This document shows positions 25,376 to 34,327 of a stretch of 64,000 nucleotides of DNA, piece by piece. Each line of letters opens with the position of its first letter. Position 1 is the stretch's first letter. The DNA comes from Planctomycetota bacterium (GTDB lineage Bacteria > Planctomycetota > GCA-002687715 > DRQF01), in NCBI GenBank assembly GCA_020639295.1, contig JACKGY010000013.1, positions 1 through 64,000 on the forward strand, given 5' to 3'. A program made the translations under genes and the position numbers. Under the pieces are notes generated by a model, which was not told where the DNA came from, did not search any database, and saw only the letters and a program-made list of their open reading frames with translations.

Positions 25376-27013
25376 ATGGTGAAGACCTCGCTCATCGTCT
25401 TCCTGCTGGCCGTCTCGGCCGGGTTGCTCACCGCCCAGACCGTCGTCCTCCAGGGGACGGCGCAAGACGACGCGCTCGGATTCGCGATCGACGGGGCCGG
25501 CGACGTCAACGGCGACGGCTTCGACGACGTCGTCGTCGGTGCTCCCTTCGACTCCTCGTCCGGTCTCCATGCCGGCTCCGTCCGCGTCCTCTCGGGCCAC
25601 GACGGCGCCGTCCTCCACCTGGTCCTTGGCACGAGTCAGTCCCGGCTGGGCTGGTACGTCGCCGGCGTCGGCGACGTCAATGCCGATGGGCTCGACGATT
25701 TCGCCGCGGCGCACCATTCCGGAGGCGTCGTGCGCGTCTACTCGGGCCTCGACGCGAGCCCCTTGCTCGTCCTGGCCGAGCCCCCGCCGAGCATCTACGG
25801 CAACTGGTTCGGGACGGCCTTCGACGGGGTCGGCGATCTCGATGGCGATGGGCATGCGGACGTCGTCGTCGGTGCCTGGGGTGACGACTCCCACGGCAAC
25901 CAGAGCGGTCGCGCCTACGTCTTCTCCGGTGCCGACGGAACGGTCCTCCTCGACCTGCACGGCCTCGCGGGCGAGGGCGCCGGCTGGGCCGTTGCGGGCG
26001 TCGGCGACGTCGATCGCGACGGCGTCCCCGACCTTGCCGTCGGCGCACCCACCGCCACGACCGCCATCCCGTTCTCCGGCCGGGTGCGGGTCCATTCGGG
26101 CAGCGACGGCGCGGTGCTCCAGGTCCTGGACGGCCTCGAGGCGAGCAGCCGCTTCGGCGCCGCCGTGGCGGGCGCCGGCGACGTGAACGCCGATGGTTTC
26201 GCCGACGTCATCGTCGGCGCGCCCTGGAGCCAGGCGGCGGCACCCGGCTCTGGGGCCGCCCACGTCTACTCGGGGGCCGACGGATCGCTGCTCCTGAGCT
26301 TCCAGGGATCGGTCCTGAACGAGTCGCTCGGCAGCCTCGTCGACGGCGGGGGCGATGTGGACGGGGATGGCCGCTCGGACCTGCTGGTCTGCTCGACGAC
26401 CCTGACCTACACCCCCGGACTGCCCACGCCCTTCGCGACGCTGCGCTCCGGGGCGGATGGATCGGTACTGGCCACCTTGACCACGCCGCTCGCGAACTCG
26501 GCCTTCCCGGGCCGCGTGGCGGGTGACCTGAACGCCGATGGCTTCATGGATCTCGTCTTCGGCTCGCCCCAGGCCGCGAACGGTCCGATCTCGAATGCCG
26601 GCGCCGTCAGCCTGTACCGATCACCGACGCTCCCCGCGCTGCACTACCGCAGCGAAACCCGAGGCGACCTCGAACTGGACCTCTCCTGGCGAGGGAGCGG
26701 GGGAGATCCTCTCGCGCTCACCGGCGACCTCACCATCGCCATGGCGACACCAGGCGGCGCCGGGATCCTGCTTTCGAGCCTGGCGCGCCGCGACGACCTG
26801 GCGAACGGCTACCTGCCCCTGCTCGTGGCCCCGGACCCCACGAATCTGCTCCAGTACTGGTTCTTCGGCTTCGACGGCGGTGGCGGCTTCCAGGCCGCCG
26901 GCGTCTCGCGCCTGCATCCCTTCCTCGGGGGCACGAGGGTCCACCTGCAGGCCTTCGAGTGGAGTCCGGTCATCCGGGCGTCGAACGGGCTCCGGCTCCA
27001 GCTCGAGACCTGA
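25376..27013 (+). CDS. Secreted FG-GAP (integrin alpha-like) repeat protein
   Basis: 545 residues starting MVKTSLIVFLLAVSAGLLTA, a signal peptide with cleavage near TAQ-T. About seven FG-GAP repeats carry the calcium-binding pattern D-x-D/N-x-DG-x-x-D: GDVNGDGFDDVVVGAP, GDVNADGLDDFAAAH, GDLDGDGHADVVVGAW, GDVDRDGVPDLAVGAP, GDVNADGFADVIVGAP, GDVDGDGRSDLLV and GDLNADGFMDLVFGSP. These build a beta-propeller that binds calcium. The last 130 residues are a separate beta-rich domain. Probably extracellular, in adhesion or ligand binding. ATG 25376 follows GGGGAG; an upstream in-frame ATG at 25343 lacks one. Confidence 0.9.
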   Translation: MVKTSLIVFLLAVSAGLLTAQTVVLQGTAQDDALGFAIDGAGDVNGDGFDDVVVGAPFDSSSGLHAGSVRVLSGHDGAVLHLVLGTSQSRLGWYVAGVGDVNADGLDDFAAAHHSGGVVRVYSGLDASPLLVLAEPPPSIYGNWFGTAFDGVGDLDGDGHADVVVGAWGDDSHGNQSGRAYVFSGADGTVLLDLHGLAGEGAGWAVAGVGDVDRDGVPDLAVGAPTATTAIPFSGRVRVHSGSDGAVLQVLDGLEASSRFGAAVAGAGDVNADGFADVIVGAPWSQAAAPGSGAAHVYSGADGSLLLSFQGSVLNESLGSLVDGGGDVDGDGRSDLLVCSTTLTYTPGLPTPFATLRSGADGSVLATLTTPLANSAFPGRVAGDLNADGFMDLVFGSPQAANGPISNAGAVSLYRSPTLPALHYRSETRGDLELDLSWRGSGGDPLALTGDLTIAMATPGGAGILLSSLARRDDLANGYLPLLVAPDPTNLLQYWFFGFDGGGGFQAAGVSRLHPFLGGTRVHLQAFEWSPVIRASNGLRLQLET

Positions 27014-27086
27014 GGGCCGGGGCGGTCGCGGTGAAATGGGCCCTCCTCACTTGTTATCCTCCGCCGCATCGATGGAGGAGGAGACG

Positions 27087-28526
27087 ATGAGCGAGGAACT
27101 CGAGACCTACCAGAGTCCGCTGGTCGAGCGCTATGCCAGCCGGGAGATGACCGCGCTGTTCTCGGCCCGGCGGAAGTTCGGGACCTGGCGCCGGCTCTGG
27201 GTCGCCCTGGCGGAGGCGGAGGCCGAACTCGGCCTCGACATCAGGCCGGACCAGATCGAGGCCCTGCGCCGTTCGGTCGACGACATCGACTTCGATCGGG
27301 CCCGGTCCTTCGAGGCGGAGCTGCGCCACGACGTGATGGCCCACGTCCATACCTGGCGCGAGCAGTGCCCCCAGGCCGGCGGCATCATCCACCTCGGCGC
27401 CACCAGCTGCTACGTGACCGACAACACCGATGCGCTCCTCTTGCGCGAGGGTCTGGAGATCGTCCTGCGCCGGCTGCGGGCGGTGATCCGCAACCTCCGG
27501 GACTTCGCGCTCGCCCAGGCCGAACGGCCGACGGTCGGCTACACCCACTTCCAGCCGGCCCAGTTCACCACGGTCGGCAAGCGGGCCTCGCTCTGGCTCC
27601 AGGATCTGGTCCTCGACCACGAGGAGCTGGAACAGGCTCTCGGCTCGCTCCGCTTCCGGGGCGTGAAGGGCACCACCGGCACCCAGGACAGCTTCATGAA
27701 GCTCTTCGACGGCGACGAGGCCAAGGTCGAGGACCTCGACCGCCGGGTCACCGAGAAGATGGGCTTCGCGCGGCGCTTCATGGTCACCGGCCAGACCTAC
27801 AGCCGGAAGATGGACAGTCGCGTCCTGTCGGCGCTGGCCGCGGTCGCGCAGAGCACGCACAAGTTCTCGAACGATCTGCGCCTGCTCTGCCACCTGCGCG
27901 AGATCGAGGAGCCTTTCGAGAGCAAGCAGATCGGGTCGTCGGCCATGGCCTACAAGCGCAACCCGATGCGCTCCGAGCGCATCGGCTCGCTCTCGCGTTG
28001 GCTGATCTCGATGTACGAGAACGCCGCCTACACCCAGGCGACCCAGTGGCTCGAGCGCAGCCTCGACGACTCCGCGAATCGCCGCCTGAGCATTCCCCAG
28101 GCTTTCCTGGCCGCCGACGCCATCCTGCTGATCGCCGCCAACGTCACCGCCGGCCTGGTCGTCCGCGACGCGGTCATCGACCGGCACCTCCGCGAGCACG
28201 TGCCCTTCATCGCCAGCGAGGAGCTGATGATGAAGGCGGCGCAGAAGGGCGGCGACCGCCAGGAGCTGCACGAGGTCATCCGCCGGCACGCGATCGCCGC
28301 GGCCGAGAAGATGAAGAACGAGGGCGGCGAGAACGACTTCCTCGAGCGCCTGATGGGCGACGCCGCCTTCTCGCTCGATCGCGCCGAGGCCGAGGCCCTG
28401 CTCGACCCGGCCCGCTTCATCGGCCGGGCGCCGAGCCAGGTGCGGGCCTTCGTCTCGACCGAGGTCGACCCGATCCTGGCCCGCTGGCCGGAGGAGTCGA
28501 AGGGGCGGGTCGAGCTCCGGGTCTGA
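27087..28526 (+). CDS. purB: Adenylosuccinate lyase
   Basis: 479 residues of the fumarase/aspartase superfamily. It cleaves SAICAR to AICAR and adenylosuccinate to AMP plus fumarate in purine synthesis. The signature SSAMAYKRNPMRSER (residues 284-298) holds the catalytic Ser loop, GYTHFQPAQ (151-159) the His general acid, and GATSCYVTDN (104-113) binds the phosphate. The SSAMAYKRNPMRSE form is the eukaryote-like ADSL type, also found in several bacterial phyla. ATG 27087 is chosen because GGAGGAGGAG lies just upstream; an ATG at 27072 would add 5 residues. The stop overlaps the next start (TGATG). Confidence 0.95.
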   Translation: MSEELETYQSPLVERYASREMTALFSARRKFGTWRRLWVALAEAEAELGLDIRPDQIEALRRSVDDIDFDRARSFEAELRHDVMAHVHTWREQCPQAGGIIHLGATSCYVTDNTDALLLREGLEIVLRRLRAVIRNLRDFALAQAERPTVGYTHFQPAQFTTVGKRASLWLQDLVLDHEELEQALGSLRFRGVKGTTGTQDSFMKLFDGDEAKVEDLDRRVTEKMGFARRFMVTGQTYSRKMDSRVLSALAAVAQSTHKFSNDLRLLCHLREIEEPFESKQIGSSAMAYKRNPMRSERIGSLSRWLISMYENAAYTQATQWLERSLDDSANRRLSIPQAFLAADAILLIAANVTAGLVVRDAVIDRHLREHVPFIASEELMMKAAQKGGDRQELHEVIRRHAIAAAEKMKNEGGENDFLERLMGDAAFSLDRAEAEALLDPARFIGRAPSQVRAFVSTEVDPILARWPEESKGRVELRV

Positions 28527-29416
28527 TGCGCGACGACCTGCCCCGACTCGGCCTCTCGACCTACTGGAACGGCGTCCGGCAACCGGATCTCGGGGCCGCG
28601 GTCGACGAGATCGTCGGCCTCGGCCTGGGCCTGGTGGAGCTCGGCCTGCCCGAGGGGCCGGCCGCCGTCGACCGGGCGGCGAGCGCCCTCGATCGTCATC
28701 GTGCTCGTTGCCATGGAGTCTACCTGGCCCCTCCGGACCTGGAGCGTTTCCTCCAGCCGCACCTGCTCCAGATCGACGACCAGCTGCGCGAGCGGGCCGA
28801 GCGGCAGCTCGACCGGGCGATCGCCGCGGCGGCCCGGCTCCGGAGCCCGCGGGTCGCCCTGGCCCCCGGGAGCCTGCCGGTGGAATTCGAGGACCAGCGC
28901 CTGGCCGAACTCGACCAGGCCCTGGTGGCCGGCGACCGGCCCCGGGCCCACGAGCTCGCCGCCACCCTGGTCGCCGCCCGGGACCGCCGGCGGGAGCAGG
29001 CCTGCGAGGATCTCTGCCGCCGCTTCCACGCCCTCGGCCGGCGTCATCCGGGCCTGCGCCTGGTGATCCTGCCCCGTGGCGACCCCCTGGCGCTGCCCGA
29101 TCTCGAGAGCTTCGGCTGGATCGCGGACGAACTGGGGGACCTGGTCTCGATCCGCCTCGACCTCGGCGAGCTCGCCAAGCGCGAGGCCCTGGGCCTGGAG
29201 TCGGTCGAAAGCTGGTTCGAAGCCTTCGAGAGCCGGGCTGACGCGATCTATCTGGCCGACTATCATGGCCTTGGAACCGATCTGCCGCCCGGGGCCGGAG
29301 TCCTCGGCGAGCGGATCTGGGCGCTGGGTCTGTCACCCCGGCTGCCGACGATATTGAAGCTCGATCCGGCATCGAGCAGATTGACGGTCCAGGAGGCGTT
29401 GCGGCGCTGTCGCTGA
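28526..29416 (+). CDS. Probable xylose-isomerase-like TIM-barrel protein
   Basis: 296 residues. The N-terminus LGLSTYWNGVRQPDLGAAVDEIVGLGLGLVELGL reads like the first strands of sugar-phosphate isomerase/AP-endonuclease family 2 barrels. Later strands include CHGVYLAPP, PRVALAPGSLPVEF, LRLVILPRGDPL, VSIRLDLGEL and AIYLADYHG, in the order expected for the barrel. Metal-ligand Glu/His residues are not clearly conserved, so activity cannot be assigned. It is translationally coupled to purB by a one-base overlap. Confidence 0.72.
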   Translation: MRDDLPRLGLSTYWNGVRQPDLGAAVDEIVGLGLGLVELGLPEGPAAVDRAASALDRHRARCHGVYLAPPDLERFLQPHLLQIDDQLRERAERQLDRAIAAAARLRSPRVALAPGSLPVEFEDQRLAELDQALVAGDRPRAHELAATLVAARDRRREQACEDLCRRFHALGRRHPGLRLVILPRGDPLALPDLESFGWIADELGDLVSIRLDLGELAKREALGLESVESWFEAFESRADAIYLADYHGLGTDLPPGAGVLGERIWALGLSPRLPTILKLDPASSRLTVQEALRRCR

Positions 29417-29426
29417 GACCTCAGGG

Positions 29427-30545
29427 ATGACCGTGGCCGAGGGCCGGTCCAGGGAGTCGAGAGTCGAAGTCTTGACCAAGCCGAGCGAGCAGGCAACAGA
29501 CCGGGACCGCGCAGCCAACCGGGGCTTCATCGACCCGGCGCGGCTGCACGAGGTCCTCGACGGTCACGACAACGTGCTCGTCTTCTGCCACATGAATCCC
29601 GACCCGGACAGCCTGGCGTCGGGGCTGGCGATGAAGCACCTCCTCGAGCGCCGCTTCGGCAAGACCGTCTTCCTCACCTACCGGGGGATCATCGGCCGGG
29701 CCCAGAACCGGGAGATGGTGCGCATCCTCCTCCCCGAGCTGAAGCGCTTCAGCCAGGTCGAGGAACTCGACTTCAGCGCCGCCGTCCTGGTGGACGCCCA
29801 GCCGCAGTTCGGCTTCAACCCCGAGGACCTGGCCGAGCAGGACGTTCCGGTCGTGGCCTGCGTCGACCACCATCCCTTCGTGGACTCGACCCGCGATCTG
29901 CCCTACTTCGACGTCCGGCCCGACCTCGGCGCCACCTCGACCATCATGACCGAGTACCTGCGCCTGTTCAGCGTGGTTCCCTCGAGCTCGGTGGCGACGG
30001 CGCTCTACTACGGGATCAAGACCGACACGCTGGGACTCACCCGCAGGACCTCGGACCACGACCGCGCGGCCTACGAGTACCTGCTGCCCTTCGTCGATCA
30101 CGAGAAGCTGATGGCGATCGAGTCGCCGCCGCTGACCCGGAGCTACTTCCGCGACCTGCGTGACGCCCTGCAGACGGCCCGGGTCTTCGGCAAGCTGGTC
30201 GTGACCCACATCGGTCGATTGCCCTATCCCGACATGGTCGCCGAGATCGCCGACCTCCTGCTCAAGGTCGAGGGCGTGAGCTGGTCGGTCTGCATGGGCC
30301 TCTTCGAGGGCCTGCTCTACGTCTCGGTGCGGACCGAGGACCCCGAGGGCGATGCCGGTGTCTTCATCCGTCAGGTGGTCGGCGACCTCGGCCAGGCGGG
30401 CGGGCACAACACCATGGCCGCGGCCCGGCTGCCGATCAGCGCCCAGGACGCGGCGGAGTACGGCGCCAAGCGCAACACCCTGATGGCCCGCATGCTCGAC
30501 CGACTCGACCTGACCGAGGTCGAGGGCGTCGACCTGGTGTCCTGA
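29427..30545 (+). CDS. DHH/DHHA1 phosphoesterase (NrnA/GdpP-like)
   Basis: 372 residues. After about 30 probably disordered residues the DHH domain begins. Motif I is FCHMNPDPDSLASG, the middle motif AVLVDAQPQFG contains D, and the DHH motif is ACVDHHPFV, all manganese ligands. The C-terminal DHHA1 domain has LLKVEGVSWSVCMGLFEG and GGHNTMAAARLPI. Such enzymes degrade oligoribonucleotides (nanoRNA), pAp or cyclic-dinucleotide products such as pApA. The downstream neighbour, 2 bases away, is a TrkA/RCK protein. The start is uncertain: ATG 29427 is used, but a TTG at 29472 is possible. Confidence 0.88.
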   Translation: MTVAEGRSRESRVEVLTKPSEQATDRDRAANRGFIDPARLHEVLDGHDNVLVFCHMNPDPDSLASGLAMKHLLERRFGKTVFLTYRGIIGRAQNREMVRILLPELKRFSQVEELDFSAAVLVDAQPQFGFNPEDLAEQDVPVVACVDHHPFVDSTRDLPYFDVRPDLGATSTIMTEYLRLFSVVPSSSVATALYYGIKTDTLGLTRRTSDHDRAAYEYLLPFVDHEKLMAIESPPLTRSYFRDLRDALQTARVFGKLVVTHIGRLPYPDMVAEIADLLLKVEGVSWSVCMGLFEGLLYVSVRTEDPEGDAGVFIRQVVGDLGQAGGHNTMAAARLPISAQDAAEYGAKRNTLMARMLDRLDLTEVEGVDLVS

Positions 30546-30547
30546 TC

Positions 30548-31216
30548 ATGGCCCACTTCCTCGTCATCGGGATGAACTCCTTCGGGCGCAACCTCGCCCG
30601 CGACCTGCTCGCCCGCGGCCACGAGGTCGTGGTCGTCGACCGCGACGTCGACCGCATCAACCGCATCCGCTACGACGTCCCGGACGCGGTGCGTTTCGAT
30701 GCCACCGATCGCGACGCCCTCGAGGCCTTCGACGTCAAGCGCTTCGATCACGTGGTCGTCTGCATGGGCCACCTCTTCGAGGCGGCCGAACGCGCCACCC
30801 TCGCCCTCATCGACGTCGGTGCCCGCGCCGTGACCAACCTGGCCACGACGCGCGGCCGCCGTGACATCCTGAGGGCGATCGGCGCCGATCGCGTCGTGGC
30901 GCCCGGGCTCGATCTCGCCCGCAATCTCGCCGTCGTCCTCAGCGAGAAGGAGATCATCAGCTTCGTCTATCTCGATCGCAGCCAGGGCATCGCCGAACTC
31001 GCCCTCAGCCGGCACCTCAACCTGACCCGCGAGTGGCCGGAACTCCTCGGCCCCGGCACCCGCACCATCGGCATCCGCCGCGCCGGACGACGCGACGAGG
31101 AGACGCCGATCGAGTGCAGCGAGCTGACCGGCGTGGTCCTCGAGGCCGGCGATCGCATCGTGGCCTTCGGGCCCCCCGAGCTGATCGCCGAGCGGGCCAG
31201 GAAGCTCGGGCTGTGA
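30548..31216 (+). CDS. TrkA/KtrA-type RCK protein
   Basis: 222 residues. Residues 1-125 form a TrkA-N Rossmann domain (FLVIGMNSFGRNLARDLL, VVVVDRDVDRINRI, FDATDRDAL, HVVVCMG), which binds NAD(H) or ATP. Residues about 145-222 form a TrkA-C domain (SELTGVVLEAGDRIVAFGPPELI). Such proteins gate potassium channels or transporters. No membrane partner (TrkH/KtrB) is in the window. The gene sits 2 bases after a DHH phosphoesterase and overlaps the next start by 4 bases. Confidence 0.92.
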   Translation: MAHFLVIGMNSFGRNLARDLLARGHEVVVVDRDVDRINRIRYDVPDAVRFDATDRDALEAFDVKRFDHVVVCMGHLFEAAERATLALIDVGARAVTNLATTRGRRDILRAIGADRVVAPGLDLARNLAVVLSEKEIISFVYLDRSQGIAELALSRHLNLTREWPELLGPGTRTIGIRRAGRRDEETPIECSELTGVVLEAGDRIVAFGPPELIAERARKLGL

Positions 31217-32397
31217 AACCGCTGCAGGGCCTCCTCGTCCTCGATCTCTCGCGCGTCCTGGCCGGGCCCTTCTGCACCATGCGGCTGGCCGACCTCGGCG
31301 CCGACGTCATCAAGGTCGAGTCACCCGAGGGCGATCCGACCCGACGGTTCGGACCACCCTTCCTTGCCGCCGAATCGCCCTACTTCATGTCCTTCAACCG
31401 CGGCAAGCGGTCGATCGCGCTCGATCTCAAGACCGCCAGCGGGCGTGGCTTCGTCGAGCGCGTCCTCGAGCGCGCCGACGTCCTGGTCGACAACTTCCGT
31501 CCGGGCGTGCTGGAACGCCTCGGTCTCGGCGAGGACCGGCGCCGCCAACTGAATCCGCGGCTGATCCAGGTCACCATCACCGGCTATGGACCCGAGAGCC
31601 CGCGTCATGCCGATGCGGCCTTCGACCTGGCGATCCAGGCCGAGAGCGGCCTCATGGCGATGACCGGAGAGCCCGACAGCGAACCGGTGCGGACGCCGAT
31701 CAGCATCGCCGATCTCGCCGCCAGCGCGGCCGCGATCGAAGCCGTCCTCGCCGCGCTCTTCCGGCGCGAGCGCACGGGGGAGGGGGCCCGGATCGAGGTC
31801 TCGCTGCTCGAGTCGTTGATCGCCATCTTCGGCTATCAGGCCCAGAGTCCGCTCGCCACCGGGCTCGCTCCCGAGCGGATGGGGCACCGGCACCCGAATC
31901 TCATGCCCTACCAGGCCTTCGCCACGCGCGACGGATTCCTCGTGCTCGCGGTCGGCACCGACGAGCAGTGGCGGCGGCTGATCGCGGTCGAGGGACTGCC
32001 CGGAGCCGAACTCGATCGCCCCGAGTGGACCCGCAACGCCGGTCGCGTCCGTGATCGGGAGCGGATCGAGGCCCTGATCGCGACGGCCTTCGTCCTTCAG
32101 GACGGCGAGACCTGGCGCCGACGGCTGCTCGCCGCCGACGTGCCCTTCGGCATGGTCCGCGACGTCGTCCAGGCCCTCGACGAGCTGCGTGCCCAGGACT
32201 CGAGCTTCCTCCGTCAGGTCCGGCACGCCACCCTCGGGGAGGTCGAGATGACGACCGGGCCGATCATGATCGCCGGCGAGGGGCGGCAGGTCGCTGAGCT
32301 CGCGCCTCCGGTGCTCGACCAGCATCACGACGAGCTCCTGGTCGAGTTCGCCCGCGATGCCGAGGAACTCGCGCGCTGGCGGAGCGAGACCCGATGA
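31213..32397 (+). CDS. CaiB/BaiF (class III) CoA-transferase
   Basis: 394 residues from GTG 31213 (GTGA overlap). Class III CoA-transferase: LVLDLSRVLAGPFCTMRLADLGADVIKVE at the start is the family signature. PYFMSFNRGKRSIALDLK binds CoA. The catalytic Asp lies in AAFDLAIQAESGLM, followed by GARIEVSLLESLI. It moves CoA between carboxylic acids; the substrate cannot be inferred. The length matches formyl-CoA transferase, carnitine and racemase members. Coupled to the deaminase gene by another ATGA overlap. Confidence 0.92.
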   Translation: MKPLQGLLVLDLSRVLAGPFCTMRLADLGADVIKVESPEGDPTRRFGPPFLAAESPYFMSFNRGKRSIALDLKTASGRGFVERVLERADVLVDNFRPGVLERLGLGEDRRRQLNPRLIQVTITGYGPESPRHADAAFDLAIQAESGLMAMTGEPDSEPVRTPISIADLAASAAAIEAVLAALFRRERTGEGARIEVSLLESLIAIFGYQAQSPLATGLAPERMGHRHPNLMPYQAFATRDGFLVLAVGTDEQWRRLIAVEGLPGAELDRPEWTRNAGRVRDRERIEALIATAFVLQDGETWRRRLLAADVPFGMVRDVVQALDELRAQDSSFLRQVRHATLGEVEMTTGPIMIAGEGRQVAELAPPVLDQHHDELLVEFARDAEELARWRSETR

Positions 32398-33740
32398 TCT
32401 TCCAGGGCGCGACCATCCTGAGCATGGGCCCGGGCGCGGAGCCGCTGCAGGGCGACCTGCGCGTGGTCGATGGGCGGATCGCCGAGATCGCGCCGGCCAT
32501 CCTCCACGCCGGGTCGGCCGAGGAGCGGATCGACGCGCGGGGCTGCATCATCATGCCGGGCCTGGTCCAGGCCCACGTCCATCTCTGTCAGACGCTGTTC
32601 CGCAACATGGCGGACGACATGGAGCTCCTGGACTGGCTGCGCCGGCGGATCTGGCCCTTCGAGGCCTGGCACGACGCCGAGTCGATGGCGGTCTCCGCGC
32701 GGCTCGGACTCTGGGAGCTGATCGCCGGCGGGACCACCGCGATCCTCGACATGGGCAGCGTCCGGCACACGGACGAGCTGTTCGCGGCCGCCGAGGACTC
32801 GGGCATCCGCTACGTCGGCGGCAAGTGCCTGATGGACCACGACGACGGCCAGGTACCGGCCGGCCTGCTCGAGGACGCCGCGGCCGGCCTCGCCGAGAGC
32901 CGTCGCCTGATCGAGCGCTGGCAGGGCGCCGCCGATGGCCGGATCGGTTACGCCCTGGCCCCGCGTTTCGCGGTGAGCTGCAGCGATGCCTGTCTCGAGG
33001 GCGTGGCGGCCCTGGCCCGCGAGCGTGGCGTCGGCATCCACACCCACGCCTCCGAGAACCTCGGCGAGATCGCCGAGGTCAAGCGCCGCAGCGGCCGCGA
33101 CAACGTCCGCCACCTGGATGCCTGCGGTCTGCTCGGTCCGCGGAGCGTCCTGGCCCACTGCATCCATCTCCAGGACGGCGAGGCCGAACTCCTGCGTGAT
33201 CGCGGGGCCCACGTCGCCCATTGCCCATCCAGCAACATGAAGCTGGCCTCCGGATTCGCGCGCGTGCCGGAGTTGCTCGAGCTGGGCGTGAACGTCGCGC
33301 TCGGCGCCGACGGCGCCCCCTGCAACAACCGCCTCGACGCCTTCCGCGAGATGCAGCTCGCCGGCCTGATCCACAAGCCTCGCTACGGTCCCCGCGCGCT
33401 GCCGGCGCGCCGGGTGCTGGAGATGGCGACGCTCGGCGGCGCCCGGGCCCTGGGCCTCGATCGGGAGATCGGCAGCCTCGAGCCGGGCAAGAGCGCCGAC
33501 CTGATCGTGCTGGCGCCGACCGCGCCCGATCAGGTCGTGGCCGGTTCGCCGGAGGCGGCCGTCGTCTTCAGCCTCGGCCGCGAGGCCGTCCGCGACGTCA
33601 TGGTCGCCGGCCGGTTCCTGAAGCGCGACTTCCAGTTGCTCACGATCGCCGCCGACCGGGTCGTAGCCGGCGCCCGCAAGGCCTGGGCGCGGTTGGCCCG
33701 GGCCTTTCCCGATCTCGCCGAGGAGAGCCGAGACGCATGA
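32394..33740 (+). CDS. Amidohydrolase-family nucleoside/nucleobase deaminase (MtaD/SsnA-like)
   Basis: 448 residues. Metal-dependent amidohydrolase with the full set of ligands: QAHVHLCQ (His61 and His63), GIHTHASEN, LAHCIHLQDGE and HCPSSNMKLASG, and the catalytic Asp in ALGADGAPCNN. This pattern is that of 5-methylthioadenosine/S-adenosylhomocysteine deaminases, 8-oxoguanine deaminases and atrazine chlorohydrolase relatives. Nucleoside or base deamination is likely because thymidine kinase follows directly. The exact substrate is not determinable. Confidence 0.88.
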   Translation: MIFQGATILSMGPGAEPLQGDLRVVDGRIAEIAPAILHAGSAEERIDARGCIIMPGLVQAHVHLCQTLFRNMADDMELLDWLRRRIWPFEAWHDAESMAVSARLGLWELIAGGTTAILDMGSVRHTDELFAAAEDSGIRYVGGKCLMDHDDGQVPAGLLEDAAAGLAESRRLIERWQGAADGRIGYALAPRFAVSCSDACLEGVAALARERGVGIHTHASENLGEIAEVKRRSGRDNVRHLDACGLLGPRSVLAHCIHLQDGEAELLRDRGAHVAHCPSSNMKLASGFARVPELLELGVNVALGADGAPCNNRLDAFREMQLAGLIHKPRYGPRALPARRVLEMATLGGARALGLDREIGSLEPGKSADLIVLAPTAPDQVVAGSPEAAVVFSLGREAVRDVMVAGRFLKRDFQLLTIAADRVVAGARKAWARLARAFPDLAEESRDA

Positions 33741-34327
33741 TTCACCAGCACCCGCCCGGCACCGGCTGGATCGAGGTCATCTGTGGCCCGATGTTCAGCG
33801 GCAAGACCGAGGAACTCATCCGTCGGATCCACCGGGCCCGCTACGCGCGGCAGAAGGTGCAGATCTTCAAGCCGGCCATCGACGTCCGCTATGACCAGAC
33901 CAAGGTCGTCTCGCACAACGGGCGCGAGATCCCGTCGTCGACCATCGATCAGGCGGCGGAGATCTTCGATCTCCTCGACCCGGAATCCCGGGTCGTCGCC
34001 ATCGACGAGGCCCAGTTCCTCGACACCGATACCGTGCGGGTCGCGCGCGTCCTGGCGGGGGAGGGGCGCCGGGTCATCGTCGCCGGACTCGACCAGGATT
34101 ACCGGGGACAGCCCTTCGAGACCATGATGCTGATGATGGTCGAGGCCGAGTACGTGACCAAGAACATGGCCATCTGCCTGGTCTGCGGCGCGCCGGCCCA
34201 TCGCAATCAGCGCCTGATCGAGGCCTCGGGGCGGGTCATCCTGGGCAGCGAGGCCGAGTACGAGGCGCGCTGCCGGCGCTGCTTCAAGCCGCTCAAGGCC
34301 GAGGAAGACCTCCTGTTCGAGGCATGA
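33737..34327 (+). CDS. tdk: Thymidine kinase, type II
   Basis: 196 residues. Phosphorylates thymidine (and deoxyuridine) with ATP for salvage. The P-loop is GPMFSGKT (residues 17-24), the Walker B/catalytic block VVAIDEAQFLD, and the lasso region VAGLDQDYRGQPFETMM. The zinc knuckle is made from CLVCGAP and CRRCF. Length and motifs are those of tetrameric TK1-type enzymes. The start overlaps the deaminase stop by 4 bases and the stop overlaps thiD the same way. Confidence 0.96.
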   Translation: MIHQHPPGTGWIEVICGPMFSGKTEELIRRIHRARYARQKVQIFKPAIDVRYDQTKVVSHNGREIPSSTIDQAAEIFDLLDPESRVVAIDEAQFLDTDTVRVARVLAGEGRRVIVAGLDQDYRGQPFETMMLMMVEAEYVTKNMAICLVCGAPAHRNQRLIEASGRVILGSEAEYEARCRRCFKPLKAEEDLLFEA

